The notes: a model not told the origin generated them from the letters alone. A stretch of 64,000 nucleotides of DNA from Aricia agestis (GCF_905147365.1 NC_056425.1:10609501-10673500), one strand, 5' to 3'; counted from the first letter of the stretch, positions 19,173 to 30,251 are shown. Numbers and translations are program-made.

Positions 19173-20219
19173 TCCCCAAGCGGCCGGATCCGGCCGCCAC
19201 AGATTATACTGCAGCCATTCCGTCTACACCCAAGCGGCCGGATGTGGCCGCGCTCTTTCGTTCGATTGAATTACGTATTTCGTTGACTTAGAGACTACTT
19301 TTGTATGAAGAAGTTTGGTTAGTTATGATCTACGATAAATTTGCCACATTCTGCATGCAAAATATTATACAATCTGTGGTCGACGAATATTTGTCAGTCA
19401 TTTGAAAATCGTGAATTTTTCGTGTGTGTTCTGCCATGTTGTGTTGTTTGTTTGATATTATTGATGGATTTAACGAATGTAAGTAGTAAAATAGTTTAAT
19501 TTATTAATTATAATTTATAAATAGTTTTAGATAATCATTTGAAAGAAATACTTACATCGTAATAACTTCTAGTTTACACGAGAAAATTTGGTTGTTATTT
19601 ATGTGATTTGAACGCGATTTGTTTAATATTTTTGTAAATAATTGACGTTAAAAGCGTATATTATCGTGTACAAAACGATTTAGATCCTAGTAATAGTATA
19701 TAATGGTATCGTTTTAGTAAAATAATCAAGATAAAAATTACCTATTTATAACGGCTTTTTGCCAGCCGCAGCCATTTTGAACTTTATTTGTATTGCACTA
19801 AGGACGAAGTTTGCTTGTGTATAATACCAAAACCGGTTTTTATTACTCTTATCTCTTATCTGTTTATTGATAACAAGTTAAGTTATTTCAAAGAATTGTT
19901 TACATAAACAGTTTGTATAGCTCTGTGTTATTGAGATTATAATAATGTATTAATATATTTGTTGCGAAATAGTTAGAAACATAGATTTCAAAGTTTACAG
20001 TGATGAGACAAATATCACATCTGACTAAATACTATATTATGATGGCTTGATAGATAGAAAATTTAACATATATTATAATATTTTTCACTCAAACATAAAA
20101 TATGGATTAGATGTAAGGTTATTACATTATTTGTACAAAGAGGGTAGGCCGGGTGCCATTTTTTTTTTGCAAACCACGTACCCTACATTTTTGCAAAGAT
20201 TTTGGCACTTACTGAAGGG
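19173..20219. mobile_element. Candidate piggyBac-like remnant between TTAA sites
   Basis: TTAA lies at 19169-19172 and 20220-20223. The inner ends are tCCCCAAGCGG and the complement of CCCTTCAGTAAG, so only CCC is clearly shared. The left part carries a duplicated 'ccaagcggccgga' motif. 'atggatttaacgaatgtaag' near 19466 could be a transposase start codon followed by a splice donor, but no transposase domain follows. It ends about 555 bp upstream of the acyltransferase start. Two chance TTAA sites are a real alternative. Confidence 0.35.
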
Positions 20220-20639
20220 TTAATAAAACCTAAATTTGCTCAAAACACTATTTTCATAATCATTATAGTTCGTCTTTTATTCAAGTAGAACTAACTCGGT
20301 GATGATTCCGCGCCGTCCTTTTTCACCTGGCATATGAAAGACGGGCGTGAGTGTGAAGAGAGAAGAACAATGTTTGATTTTTAGAGTCAGGTGAGCTCTT
20401 AACTCTATACAAGGAAGACATACAGTATACACATACACCCTATAAATATCACTTAGTTCTGTTACACTCTGTTTAAATATAATTATTCTACTCACAACCT
20501 ACAACATTAAATTTTTTTGTTTGTATTTTTATTTAGTCAGTAAAATTGTACTTTGAAATACAATCATTATTACTATTGTATTATGTACTATGGTCGTATC
20601 CTTTCTTCGTCATTGAATAACACACATTGTTATCTCAAC

Positions 20640-20775
20640 GTTAAACGTTAACTTCTGTTTAACTTCCCGCTTGTCAGCAATCAGCACAAACTGCACAATA
20701 AACAGAATCGTCAGTGTGTCAGCGACTTTGCTGCGAGACGGTCAGTGCAAATGTCATTGTCAAATTAAAATAAAC
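20640..20775 (+). promoter_or_regulatory. Likely core promoter / 5' UTR of the acyltransferase gene
   Basis: Just before the start codon are TCAGTG motifs (near 20711 and 20741) that fit the arthropod initiator TCAGT. No TATA box is obvious. The transcription start is inferred only. Confidence 0.35.
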
Positions 20776-22862
20776 ATGGAGTCAGACTCTTTGCAAGTGC
20801 TACCTGTGGATCAGTGGCACAAACTGAAGGATGTGTTGAGGAGGCGGTGGCCGCAGCACGTTTCGGGGTACACGGCACTGGACACGATGGAGGTGATCGT
20901 CCAACGCGGCTGCGACTACGCCTTCACCGTCTACTGCCCCTTCGGTGATGTCGGGAACGGAATGGTCGCTGTTAATAATAAAGTGAGTAGCCACCTACAT
21001 TACAAATTATTACTAAGTAAGTATTAAAAAAAAATAGAAGACAATATTCATTTTTCTGGATACCAAATGATTTGCGTGCACGTGCCGGCTTGAGCCGTGA
21101 CGAATCATACTGTTTTCTTGTAAATTAAGAGATTACTACTCTTTTAGAGTCTATAGTCTATACTCTATAAAGTAGCCCATCGGATGAATAAAATAGCACT
21201 AAATAACCTTGCAATAGATCGCGTAGCTTGACCTGGCAACAATAAATTTTATCACTGTCCTTTTCTCACTTGTGAGAAGGTCATGCGCTCCTTTTTACTG
21301 CTACACCATACAGCTGCTTGTGCCCTTTTCAATCGGGGACAATGCATTTAAATTTTTGAATCATACCCAACTTTACATTCATACAAACAAGATGCAGTTA
21401 TTATCAAAAGGCAACAATGTAAAAAGATATAAATTCCATGTTACAATTCTTAGACAACATTAGAGAGTAAAAGTTAAAACAAAACGTTTTCTTCAATAAA
21501 AAAATCATTGTAAGCTCAAGTGTCATTGACACGGTGAATTCGTTTTCAGTTATCATTATCACAGTTATTAATTACATATACTTCACACTACGCAATCTGT
21601 TTTAATCTTGGAATGACACACAAATCACAATAATATAACTATCAGTATGTCTGGTCCCAGCTATCAGTTACAATTTCATTCTACAAAATATAATTTCCAT
21701 AATTTTATATTCAGTTTCTCGGTGAAAATACATACAGCCGAACGTATGATTTCCTCCTGTTCGGAAGTCGGTTTAAAAAGATTTTGCAGCTAGTGTCATC
21801 CCTAGACTATCTTCCGTTTTTTATAGTTACAATTTATCAATATGTTTTAATTAATTTTCAGGAAGGATTAATCGAATACATTATACAGTGCCCTAAGGAC
21901 AAGACTGATGTATTAGAAAAAGCAATGAGAACCACAAATATTCTGAATCATCCAAAATTTGAAGTGCCCTTTGTATCTGAGCATGTTATGGACGTCGTCG
22001 GCAGAATTATCAAAGAGGAATGGAACGCTAAAGTGGACTACGTATGCACGACTGAAACCTATCTACTCAACAGAAGTACACCGTTTGATGTTGAGTGAGT
22101 CAAGACCATGGTACTGCCCATAAAGTTAATATACCTAGCGAGGTATATTAACTTTATGGTACTGCCGCGATTAAAGTCTGTCAATGGACTACTCTGTATT
22201 TGTCTTTCATCAAACTTCAAAGTCGGTCCAGTAGCTTCGAATTATAATCCATACTAATATTATAAAAGCGAAAGTGTCTGTCTGTCTGTCTGTTAACTCT
22301 ACACGCCCAAACCGCTAAACCGATTTTACTAGGTACTGAGATAATTTGAGTCCCGGGAAAGGACATAGGATACTTTTTATCCCGGAAAAATGTACGGTTG
22401 CGGGCGTCGTCTAGTACTCTGAGGGAATCGAATGTAAAGATAGATATTTTACTTTAACGTTTTCTTTTCAGACTACCCCCAGACTTCGTCTTCAAGCACA
22501 TGACTTTAGACTACATAGAGCTAGTGGACTCAGTCTGGCCTCACAGATACGACAAATCCAAGTGGTATTTTGAGCTGCTCACCAAAGCCAAGCTAGGATA
22601 TGGCCTGTTCCACAAGGACGAACTTCTGGCCTGGGTTTACATCAAAGAGATGGGAGCACTTGGCCACCTTTACACTCTAGAAAAGCACAGAAGAAAAGGA
22701 TACGCTGAATTGATAGTGAAGTTGATAGCCAATATACTGATGGAACAGGGTAAGACGACGTTTGCCTTCTGTGTTGTCGGCAATACCACTGCGAAAAACA
22801 TGTACATAAAACTTGGTTTCGATAGTGTAGAAGATGTGACCTGGAATGGATTTACGAGATGA
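20776..22862 (+). CDS. Glycine N-acyltransferase-like protein (GNAT/FR47 fold), 3 exons, 276 aa
   Basis: The exons are 20776-20982, 21862-22094 and 22472-22862 (207+233+391 = 831 bp). Introns are GT-AG: donors AAA|GTGAGT and GA|GTGAGT, acceptors TTTTCAG|GAAGG and TTTTCAG|ACTAC. The start is the first in-frame ATG, in context aaacATGg, giving MESDSLQVLPVDQWHKLKDVLRR. Exons 1-2 resemble the N-terminal half of insect GLYAT-like proteins. Exon 3 carries the C-terminal acetyltransferase half: YGLF (~191-194), LAWVYIKE, the acyl-CoA pyrophosphate-binding stretch HRRKGYA (219-225) and GN...MYIKLGF (250-263). The family transfers acyl groups from acyl-CoA to the amino group of glycine or other amines; substrate here is unknown. 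Length fits the family. Intron 2 is largely transposon sequence. AATAAA occurs right after the stop (22866). Two dead minus-strand relatives lie 3-7 kb upstream. Confidence 0.88.
20983..21861 (+). other. Intron 1 of the acyltransferase gene
   Basis: 879 bp, AT-rich. 21737-21780 ('tcctcctgttcggaagtcgg') resembles a fragment of the repeat at 1-570. The two short plus-strand reading frames in it have no likeness to anything known. Confidence 0.6.
22119..22158. mobile_element. 40-bp palindromic hAT-like MITE with 8-bp target duplication
   Basis: The unit CATAAAGTTAATATACCTAG is followed by its near-complement, so two 20-bp inverted ends are fused with no interior. GTACTGCC flanks it on both sides (22111-22118, 22159-22166). 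The ends are identical to those of the 303-bp element at 10254. It lies 25 bp after the intron-2 donor. Confidence 0.85.
22249..22414 (+). mobile_element. Helitron H1 copy in intron 2 of the acyltransferase gene
   Basis: From 'ccatactaatattataaaag' through four tctg units and 'gtcccgggaaaggacatagg' to 'tgcgggcgtcgtCTAG'. Part of the terminal hairpin is deleted. Same orientation as the gene. Confidence 0.75.
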
Positions 22863-23320
22863 GCTAATAAATAATTGTTTAGGTATAATGATAGCTGGTG
22901 TTGTATCGATTAGCAATGATGCGAAAAATAGTATTAATAATTAAAATAGTTTTAAAAATTTTGTATGTTTATTAATTTTATGAGTATTAGGTAATTATTA
23001 AATATTTTTTTTTAATTTTTAACGATTTTTATTTCTTCTCTTAACCGTGTACAAAAAATAGCAATAACAAAACAGTTTATTGCTATTACAGCATGTAAGG
23101 GACTAAAGATTTAAATTATAGAATACTGCGAATATGGAAATAAAATTAATGAATCGAGGACACTATTACTATGCCTGCATAGCTAGCACAAGCACGTAGA
23201 CAAACGAAAGAAACTAAATTTTGACAGTTTTACCGGAAAAACATTGGAGTAAAAGTTTCTTTCCTATCTCGATATCTTTCGCTTTTGAAAATCTATAAGT
23301 CAAGCATGACGATCCGCTTT
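22863..23320. other. 3' flank of the acyltransferase gene
   Basis: AT-rich, with several AATAAA-like signals (22866, 23141). No coding signal. 'catagctagcacaagc' near 23179 has a loose inverted partner at 23822-23838. Confidence 0.4.
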
Positions 23321-23655
23321 TGACATTTAGTTTCTTGATTCTGTTTTTATTTTTATTATGGCACTTGGCTATAAAACCATGGCCAGTGTCGAGTAAATGG
23401 CGGCAAATTCAAAAAATCGATATATATAGCAACCCTGTCTATAGCCGGAATTATAGTTTTGATCTACAAACTACGAATAATAAAGTTCCTTAGTTTTTAT
23501 TATTCGTATTTCGTAGATCAAAACTATAATTCTGGCTATAGACAAGGTTGCTACACGTCGATTTTTTGAATTTGCCGCCATTTACTCGACACTGGCCATG
23601 GTTTTATAGCCGAGATGCCATAATTAAAAAAAAAGAACCAAAAAACTAAATGTCA
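23321..23655. mobile_element. Foldback element with ~160-bp arms
   Basis: The left arm (23321-23484) and right arm (23495-23655) pair along nearly their full length, e.g. 'ctataaaaccatggccagtg' with its complement and 'tagttttgatctac' with 'gtagatcaaaacta'. Only about 10 bp lie between the arms. No coding capacity. Confidence 0.85.
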
Positions 23656-23910
23656 AAAAAAAATAATTGCCGTTGCTTTAATGGTTGCTATGGAAAGAGT
23701 TTCTTGTCTTTGTCCACTGAAACTCAAGTCGATGGGTGGTGCCATGCTCGGGAATAAGATATGTAGACATGGGAAAGAAACTGCCATTACTTTCTTCCGA
23801 AGAATCGACTGGGAAACCCCTTGCTAGCTACGCTGATCGCACTGTGATTGAATAAAGACCAATTTAGTAATATATGTATAATTGAATTTGTTATTTAAAT
23901 AAAAATGTAT

Positions 23911-24122
23911 GTACCATCGAGGAAATTGATTTCTAGGCAGTTGACGGACCTACGTCATATTGTGGTCGGCATATTATGTCAATTCAGTGTTATCTGTGAT
24001 CGGTCGGGTGGGTAATGGGTTTGACCATTTGACGCACGAAGCTAAAACAAAGCATCATGGTTTGACGTAACACGACCAATCTACGTAGGTCCCACATCTG
24101 ACTAGGAATCAACTTCTCTGAA
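23911..24122. mobile_element. MITE-6 copy
   Basis: 'gtaccatcgaggaaattgat' at the left and 'ctaggaatcaacttctctga' at the right; about 50 bp longer in the middle than the other copies. Confidence 0.7.
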
Positions 24123-24184
24123 CCTAAACTGACCTAAACTGCCGCAAAACATGAATATTAACATGGAGAAAATATATTAATAGA

Positions 24185-24420
24185 TAGGATTCGAATCCCG
24201 CCACCGGAACAAAAAGTTTTCAAAGTTCCTGGGTCATGGATGTGTATTAAATATGTGTATCATGTAATAAAAATCTTAAATATATGTATAGTATAAAAGT
24301 ATTAAATATATTTCCGTTGTCTGGTACCCGTAACACAAGTCCTTCAGGTACTTAGCACGGGGCCAGATTGACGTGGTGTGAAGCGTCCATAGATATTATT
24401 ATTATTATTATTATTAATTA
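24185..24420 (+). mobile_element. SINE-2 copy, 5'-truncated, ATT tail
   Basis: It starts inside the B-box (ggattcgaatcccgccacc) and continues through 'ttgtctggtacccgtaacac' and 'gacgtggtgtgaagcgtcca' to (ATT)n at 24397-24415. Confidence 0.8.
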
Positions 24421-24805
24421 TATGCAGATTTTGACACAAGCCCCATACATTATCCGCCAAACTTTCATTAAATTAAAGTTTAATCATCATTAAATGTCTC
24501 TAGGTGTATATCAATTAAATGATTATCCAATTTTCACGTAAGATAATTACACAAAATAACCAGTGACGTTAAAAAACTATTGTCGCTCTAAAAACTAAAA
24601 GCTACACAAACAAATTATCGGATTTTATTTCATACAACTGGACACTTTGTATTAAAAGGGTCAGGTGTTTCGTAATAAAGTTTTTACGTTTCACACAGCT
24701 TTGTCAACGTAAATGAAATTGAAATATATACAGTAATTTGAGCATGACCAGTATCATAGATCAATAGCATGAATAGAAGATGTAGGTGATGATAATAATA
24801 CAAGA
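24421..24805. other. No recognisable gene or repeat
   Basis: AT-rich sequence between SINE-2 and a Helitron; nothing identified. Confidence 0.4.
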
Positions 24806-24956
24806 TGTTGCGCCAAAATTCGTTTATCGCGCGGGAACCGTACATTTTTCCGGGATAAAAAGTATCCTATGTCCTTTCCCGGGACTCAAAGTATCTCCAT
24901 TCTCCATACAAAATTTTAGCAAAATCAACTCAGCGGTTTGGGTGTGAAGAGGTTGC
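24806..24956 (-). mobile_element. Helitron H1 copy, 5' end missing
   Basis: 'gttgcgccaaaattcgttta', 'cgggaaccgtacatttttcc' and 'ctttcccgggactcaaagta' match H1 on the minus strand. The gtctgtct tract and the left end are absent. Confidence 0.7.
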
Positions 24957-25610
24957 AAATGATTTTGAAGAACCTGATAATTGTACCTATACCGATAAGT
25001 TGCTTTTTTACTAACTAAATTTATTATTTCTTTTGTAATTTTCTTGGAATTGTTGCAAATAAGAGATTTTTGTCCATTAGAAAAATCTGACCTCAAAATT
25101 TTAGTGCTGGGGAAGTGTGCCTACTTTGCATGAGGCAAGTGTGTCTATATGTCACACTTGCCCCAAGTCAGGGTTTACAAACATTTGGCCTAATATTAGT
25201 GATTATGTAATTTCTGATTGCTTATATTTTATTTACTTTTTAGTAATTAAAAATAAAACTTAGCAACTTCACTATTCAGGCTTCTGTAACCCAAATAAGT
25301 AAGTATCATATTTTTGAAATTAACAATAAAATAAAAGAAATAACTCATTCAATAATTTTTACATCTCCTCCGTTTTTTACCCCTCTCCAACGTAGTATGC
25401 CACACTCACCTCATAACTTTTGCTCCTTTAATCTATCCTCAGAAACTATATTATGTAATACAGTCGTCATATGATTAGTTCCGATGATCAGGTAGTATAT
25501 ACTTTGCATTTTCAAATTTGAAATAACTATCTATTGTACACTTACGATATAGTCACACTTGCCTCACTTTCTTGGGTAAGTGGTGTCTACCACAGCACTT
25601 TATAAAAGAC
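24957..25610. other. No recognisable gene
   Basis: AT-rich; a short TGCCTCA/TGCCCCA-containing section repeats 'acttgcc' loosely (25090-25170, 25555-25575). Nothing coding. Confidence 0.4.
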
Positions 25611-26763
25611 CTTAAAAATATAAATAAAATAAATAAAATAAAATATCTTTTTATTCAAAATGGGTATCATGATACACTTTTTGAAAGTCGAACGAAGAAA
25701 CTACGTTGCCTACCACCGGTTCGGGAACTACCCCGCCGAGAAGAACCGGCGTAAGAAACTCGCACGGGGCCATCTTTTACATGGAATCTCTTAAATGGAA
25801 AATTACAATGTTATGGCTTACAGCTATGTAACAAAATTAAAAGAAAAGTAACCTGCACGGAGCCACCCTATTCCCAAGGTGTGCTGTCCTCGAAGAAATC
25901 ATTGACTTTATAATACGCTTTAGCACACAAACGTTCTTTAACTGCTTTTTTAAATTTGTTTAAAGGTAGATTTTGAACATTTTCTGGGATTTTATTGTAT
26001 AGGCGTATACATTGGCCTTTAAAGGATTTGCTTATTTTGGCTAGTCTGAACATTGGTATTGCTAACTTGTTCTTATTTCTAGTATTTACATTATGATTAT
26101 CACTTTTCTTTTTGAAAATATTTATGTTCTTTCTAACATATAAGAGATTTTCCAAAATATATTGAGATGTGACGGTCAGAATTCTTATTTCTTTAAATTT
26201 TTCTCTTAGAAATTCCAAAGACGACATCTTATAAATAGAACGAATAGCTCGCTTCTGCAGCACAAATATTGTATTAATGTCCGCCGCGTTTCCCCACAAG
26301 AGGATGCCGTAAGACATTATGCTTTGAAAGTAGCTAAAGTAAACTAATCGCGCGGTCTCTACATCAGTGATTTCACGAATTTTTTTAACAGCATATGCTG
26401 CAGAACTAAGCTTATCTGCCAGTTTCACAATATGTGGACCCCATTGTAACTTACAATCAAGCGTTATGCCTAGGAATACGGTGGTGTCTACTAAATTCAT
26501 TTTCTCATCATTTAATAGTACATTGGTTTGTACTTGCCTAACATTTGGCAAGATAAATTTTAAACATTTTGTTTTATTAGAGTTTAAAAGTAAATTATTA
26601 GCATTAAACCAATGTACTATTTTTGAGAGAGCACTATTTACCTCGTCATAATTAAATTGTCGCCTCTTCACATTAAAAATTAGTGAAGTGTCATCAGCAA
26701 AAAGTACTATCTCATGCTTATCTTTAACAAGATAAGGTAAATCATTTATATAGATGAGAACAA
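25611..26763 (-). mobile_element. 5'-truncated LINE with 3' UTR and A-rich tail
   Basis: On the minus strand it begins inside the palm of the reverse transcriptase, runs through the C-terminal domain, and has a 3' UTR containing 'gccggttcttctcggcgggg'. It ends in an A/T-rich tail (aaataaaataaataaaat on the plus strand, 25619-25645). The same 3' UTR piece occurs alone at 60253-60377. Confidence 0.8.
25868..26763 (-). pseudogene. C-terminal reverse-transcriptase fragment of a LINE
   Basis: The open frame starts with LIYINDLPYLVKD and the catalytic FADDTSLIF just upstream of 26671. It continues through NANNLLLNSNKTKCLKF (the NxxKT motif), FLGITLDCKLQW (thumb), and a C-terminal RAIRSIY...NKFKKAVKERL region typical of Jockey/CR1-group LINEs, ending at 25868. 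Fingers, endonuclease and ORF1 are missing, so it cannot function. There is no ATG of its own. The 5' break shows a short repeated 'ttatatagacgaga' sequence, as often seen at LINE truncation points. Confidence 0.82.
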
Positions 26764-27345
26764 GAAATTATTTATATAGACGAGAAAACAAGTGCTTAAT
26801 AGGCAATATTGTGTTACCGGTCAATTATGAACCTTATCGTATTTTGATTTCACAGAGAGTGAGAAATTAAACCTTAAACTACTTGATTTTTACGTTCAAA
26901 GTAAACTTAAAAAAAAGTATGACGCACTTACCCGTATCGACCTTAATCTTATATCTTTAAACGAGCAATTCTTGTATATATAATCTCGGAATCGGCTCTA
27001 ACGATTTTCATAAAATTTAGTATATAGGGGGTTTCGGGGGCGATAAATCGATCTAGCTAGGAATCATTTTCAAAAAATGTCATTTTATTCGTGTTTTATC
27101 GAATACCGAGCAAAGCTCGGTCAAATAGCTAGTTAATTATTAAAATGTATTATATTATCTAGGCAAAGCCTACTCGTAAGTAGTAAAATTGGAGTCCGTA
27201 CCAACTTAAAAAAAGGCAACAAAACAAACTATATCCTTCTATTTCACTTTCAGGGGCTGCATTTGATGTTTGTTATGCAAATAGCTGTTTACGGGTTAAC
27301 TTTTTGCAGGGGTTCCATTTTTTATGTTTCTTTCATAGGTTAGAG
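26764..27345 (+). repeat. Mixed sequence with a Helitron-type end at 26950-27134
   Basis: Around 27108-27134 the hairpin CCGAGCaaaGCTCGG is followed by 'tcaaatagctagt', so a second Helitron-like family ends here in CTAG. The remaining sequence is AT-rich without a gene. Confidence 0.5.
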
Positions 27346-27560
27346 CAGTGCTTTTCAACCTGTCGGCATCGTGATCCCCGGGGTCACAAAGCGTCTATAG
27401 ATCAGAGGTCGAGAGAACTATTTCAGTAAAAAAACAATAACAATAACAATAAAATAGGGAAGTATATTTTCATAAACTTATACTTAATGCATCATAAAAA
27501 AAGTAAAGGTTGGGAGGTTGCGAAATATTTTTTATACCAGGGGTCACATCATAAAAAAGG
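27346..27560. mobile_element. hAT-like element, one end clear
   Basis: CAGTGCTTTTCAACCTG followed by 'gatccccggggtcacaaagc' is a familiar hAT-type terminus. The far end is not identifiable. No transposase. Confidence 0.45.
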
Positions 27561-28047
27561 TCAAAATATAAATTATACCAAGTATAGTACATGAAAGTTA
27601 CTAAAGCAGTGACGTCACTGAATCTGACTTTATAGCCCTGACCACATGCTCAGCATGACCTGAAGGTATTAACTCAGCCATAAAAAAGTTAACACTTAAT
27701 AACCCCGGAGCATAAAATAAAGTGCCTACTGGGGTGACCTTGTTTTTTCCTTGTATTTCGCCTGTACATAAGGTAAATGAGATGAATTCCAAGTTATCCA
27801 AGTTAAAATTAATCTTTAAATAAAGCAAAAAATAAAACATAGTCCTTGTAATAAAACATGACGTAGTTTGTCCTTAATAAATCATTGTCCGGGCATCATA
27901 TGAATGTCGTGCGAGAGTGAACAGTCACAAAAGTCACCACTTCGCCCAAAATTCATATACACCTTAGACCTCCCCCACTCCGACCGGCACAGTTGCAATA
28001 GGACAGTCTGCAGTCCCCCGAGTGCCATACGTATTTTATTAATTACT
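27561..28047. other. No recognisable gene
   Basis: Short reading frames on both strands (27601-27840, 27882-28152) show no family likeness and no splice context. I leave them uncalled. Confidence 0.4.
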
Positions 28048-28200
28048 AGCTGTCCCGGTGAACTTCGTGTCACTTTAAAACCTTCCCTGAACTTCTACGA
28101 ATATTTTAAGACTAAAATCAGCCCAATCCGTTCAGCCGTTTTTGAGTTTTAGCGCGACTAACACATTTGAAAATCCATTTTTATATAATATATAAGATAT
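28048..28200 (-). mobile_element. Helitron-like fragment ('ctagctgtcccggtgaactt')
   Basis: It starts at CTAG and continues 'ctgtcccggtgaacttcgtg', with 'cgttcagccgtttttgagtt' internally; ends like this recur at 52163 and 57970-58000. Minus orientation. Confidence 0.5.
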
Positions 28201-28554
28201 TAAATCATTAATTTTCTTCGTAGATTAAAACAAAACCTAAATATTTTCCGAGTTTTCAAACGCTCAAATCTTTGGAGAAATCACGGTATTGGCGAAGCTG
28301 GTTTGAATCCCAACAGTGTTGTGATGTTTAAGATTTATTTATTTATTTATTCAGGTATAATTACAGACGACAGAATAATACATATTAATTAATAATATTT
28401 TACGAAAAAAAAAAACAATTGATCACATTCAGAGGTCCTATTAAAATTATACACATCATTCCGCTCATTTAAATTATTACTGTAATATTAATATAAAATT
28501 ATTGGTAAAAACTACATGCTCAACAATATCGAAATAATATCGTAAGATTTTTTT
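28201..28554. other. AT-rich spacer
   Basis: A short ttatttatttatttattc run lies at 28332-28350. Nothing else recognised. Confidence 0.4.
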
Positions 28555-28880
28555 TTATGAAATAAGGGGGCAAACGGGTCACCTGATGGAAAGCAACTTC
28601 CGTCGCCCATGGACACACGCAACATCAGAAGAGCTGCAGAAAAGCTGCAGAAGAGCTGCAGCTGCGTTGCCGGCCTTTTAAGAGGGAATAGGATTACAGG
28701 GTAGGGGAGGTAAGGAAAGGAATAGTGAAGGGAAGGGTAGGGAATTGGGCCTCCGGTAAACTCACTCACTCGGCGAAACACAGCGCAAGCGCTGTTTCAC
28801 GCCGGTTTTCTGTGAGCCCGTGGTATTTCTCCGGTCGAGCCGGCCTATTCGTGCCGAAGCATAGCTCTACCACGTAACGT
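28555..28880 (-). mobile_element. SINE-3 copy
   Basis: Same body as 18385-18705, with an expanded 'agagctgcag' segment (three copies near 28628-28655) and a variable gggaaggg minisatellite. Confidence 0.75.
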
Positions 28881-28940
28881 GTATTGTAAGAATATCTAGA
28901 ATTTAGGTTAATATCTGATAGGTAATACTGAAATTCTTAC

Positions 28941-29141
28941 TAGATGACGCCCACAACTTCGTTGCGTTAGAATTCGTTTATCGCGTAAAGCGGGAAGTGT
29001 ACATTTTTCCTGGATAGAAAGTATCCCCATACCAAACGGCAAAATCGGTTCGGCGGTTTGGGCATAAGGCAACCAGACAGACATCTGTCTGTCTGGTTGC
29101 CTTATGCCCAAACCGCAAAAAGACAGACACACTTTCACATT
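28941..29141 (-). mobile_element. Helitron H1 copy with an internal 30-bp-arm palindrome
   Basis: CTAG at 28942 is followed by 'atgacgcccacaacttcgtt', 'cgtttatcgcg' and 'gtatccccataccaaacgg', i.e. H1 on the minus strand. Within it 29053-29082 is repeated as an exact inverted copy at 29087-29116 around a 4-base centre. Its 5' end is cut by the hAT-like element at 29142. Confidence 0.75.
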
Positions 29142-29521
29142 CAGGGTGCAATTAAACCTTCCTGCCAATTTATTTCCAGGGCTTAGGTATCATTAGGAGA
29201 GTCCATTTAACCAAAAAAATTGGGTGTTATTTTTTTTCAATGACATATTTTATCCCATTATATATCGTTGCAGAACGGTCTCGCAACTCGCAACGCGGGG
29301 GAATGCGTGGAGGTGACGCGGGGGGAGGAGCGCGCGCGGGGGCACGTCACGCGCGGCCGACGCATCGTGTCCATTAATTGTAGTGTATTGTAGGATAACT
29401 TTCGGAAGCTATTTCTCAACATTTTAGTACTGAGTGATTATAAAAGAAAAAATACGTGTATTTTTAATTTTAACAAGGATAAGTATATCAAATTTTGGCA
29501 GGAAGGTTTAATTGCACCCTG
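29142..29521. mobile_element. hAT-like MITE with GC-rich core
   Basis: The termini CAGGGTGCAATTAAACCTTC... are exact complements over about 27 bp. The 380-bp body has a very GC-rich section (29275-29365: 'gcgcgcgcgggggcacgtca'). CAGGG ends fit hAT. An 8-bp target duplication is not apparent. Confidence 0.7.
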
Positions 29522-29533
29522 TATTAGTAGGCA

Positions 29534-29843
29534 TCCATTACACAGTAGGTTTTGCTGTCAGTTTTACCACAGTCAATACTGGGAGGTTTGAATAACCTGC
29601 CGTGTAATGCAGTGACTGATGGTTGCATGACATTGATTGACAGTTATCTGGATATTTTGGTTTTTATGTTCTGCAACCATCAATCATGACTTTTGAGTAA
29701 ACGTTTAACATTTCGTCAATCACGCGTCAGTCATATATAGGTATAGTCATGTCATAGTCGTCCATAATTATCTTGCGTGAAAACGTGTATTCTTTGTGAT
29801 GGTTGCGTATGACTGACAATCAGTCGGAACGACTGTGTAATGT
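29534..29843. mobile_element. Possible diverged MITE ('attacacagt' ends)
   Basis: 'ccattacacagtaggttttg' loosely pairs with 'cggaacgactgtgtaatg', and GATGGTTG/CAACCATC blocks pair inside. Arms are imperfect. Confidence 0.4.
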
Positions 29844-30251
29844 GAAATTAATTCCAACAGTCACCAACAGTTAAACGAAAGTCATGATTTATGGAATTGA
29901 CTGACCAGGGCATGACCGTCTAATAGACGTCTAATGTGTCTCTGCCATTTTAAAAGTTTGAGTTGATCAAAAAATAATATAATTTTTTCCTTGCTTAAAT
30001 TGCTTTGGTGAAAGCGTAGATGCTGTTTTCCCTTCAAAAACACCATCTTAATATATATTTTACATTTAAAAAAGATACATCGCGAAGAAAGAAATGAACG
30101 CAAAAAAATCACAATTGAAATAAATTCTCACATGTGCGAACGTGGCGAACGTGGCCCGTCCCTTTGTGCGAGGACGAGACCTTGGGCCTATCTCGTTTGT
30201 AACAATATTACATTTTCAGGGTTCCGTAGTGCTACAGTAAAATGGCATGTA
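29844..30251. other. No recognisable gene
   Basis: 'aacgtggcgaacgtggcccg' near 30138 is a small direct repeat. The minus-strand reading frame 29882-30112 has no likeness to a known family. Confidence 0.4.
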
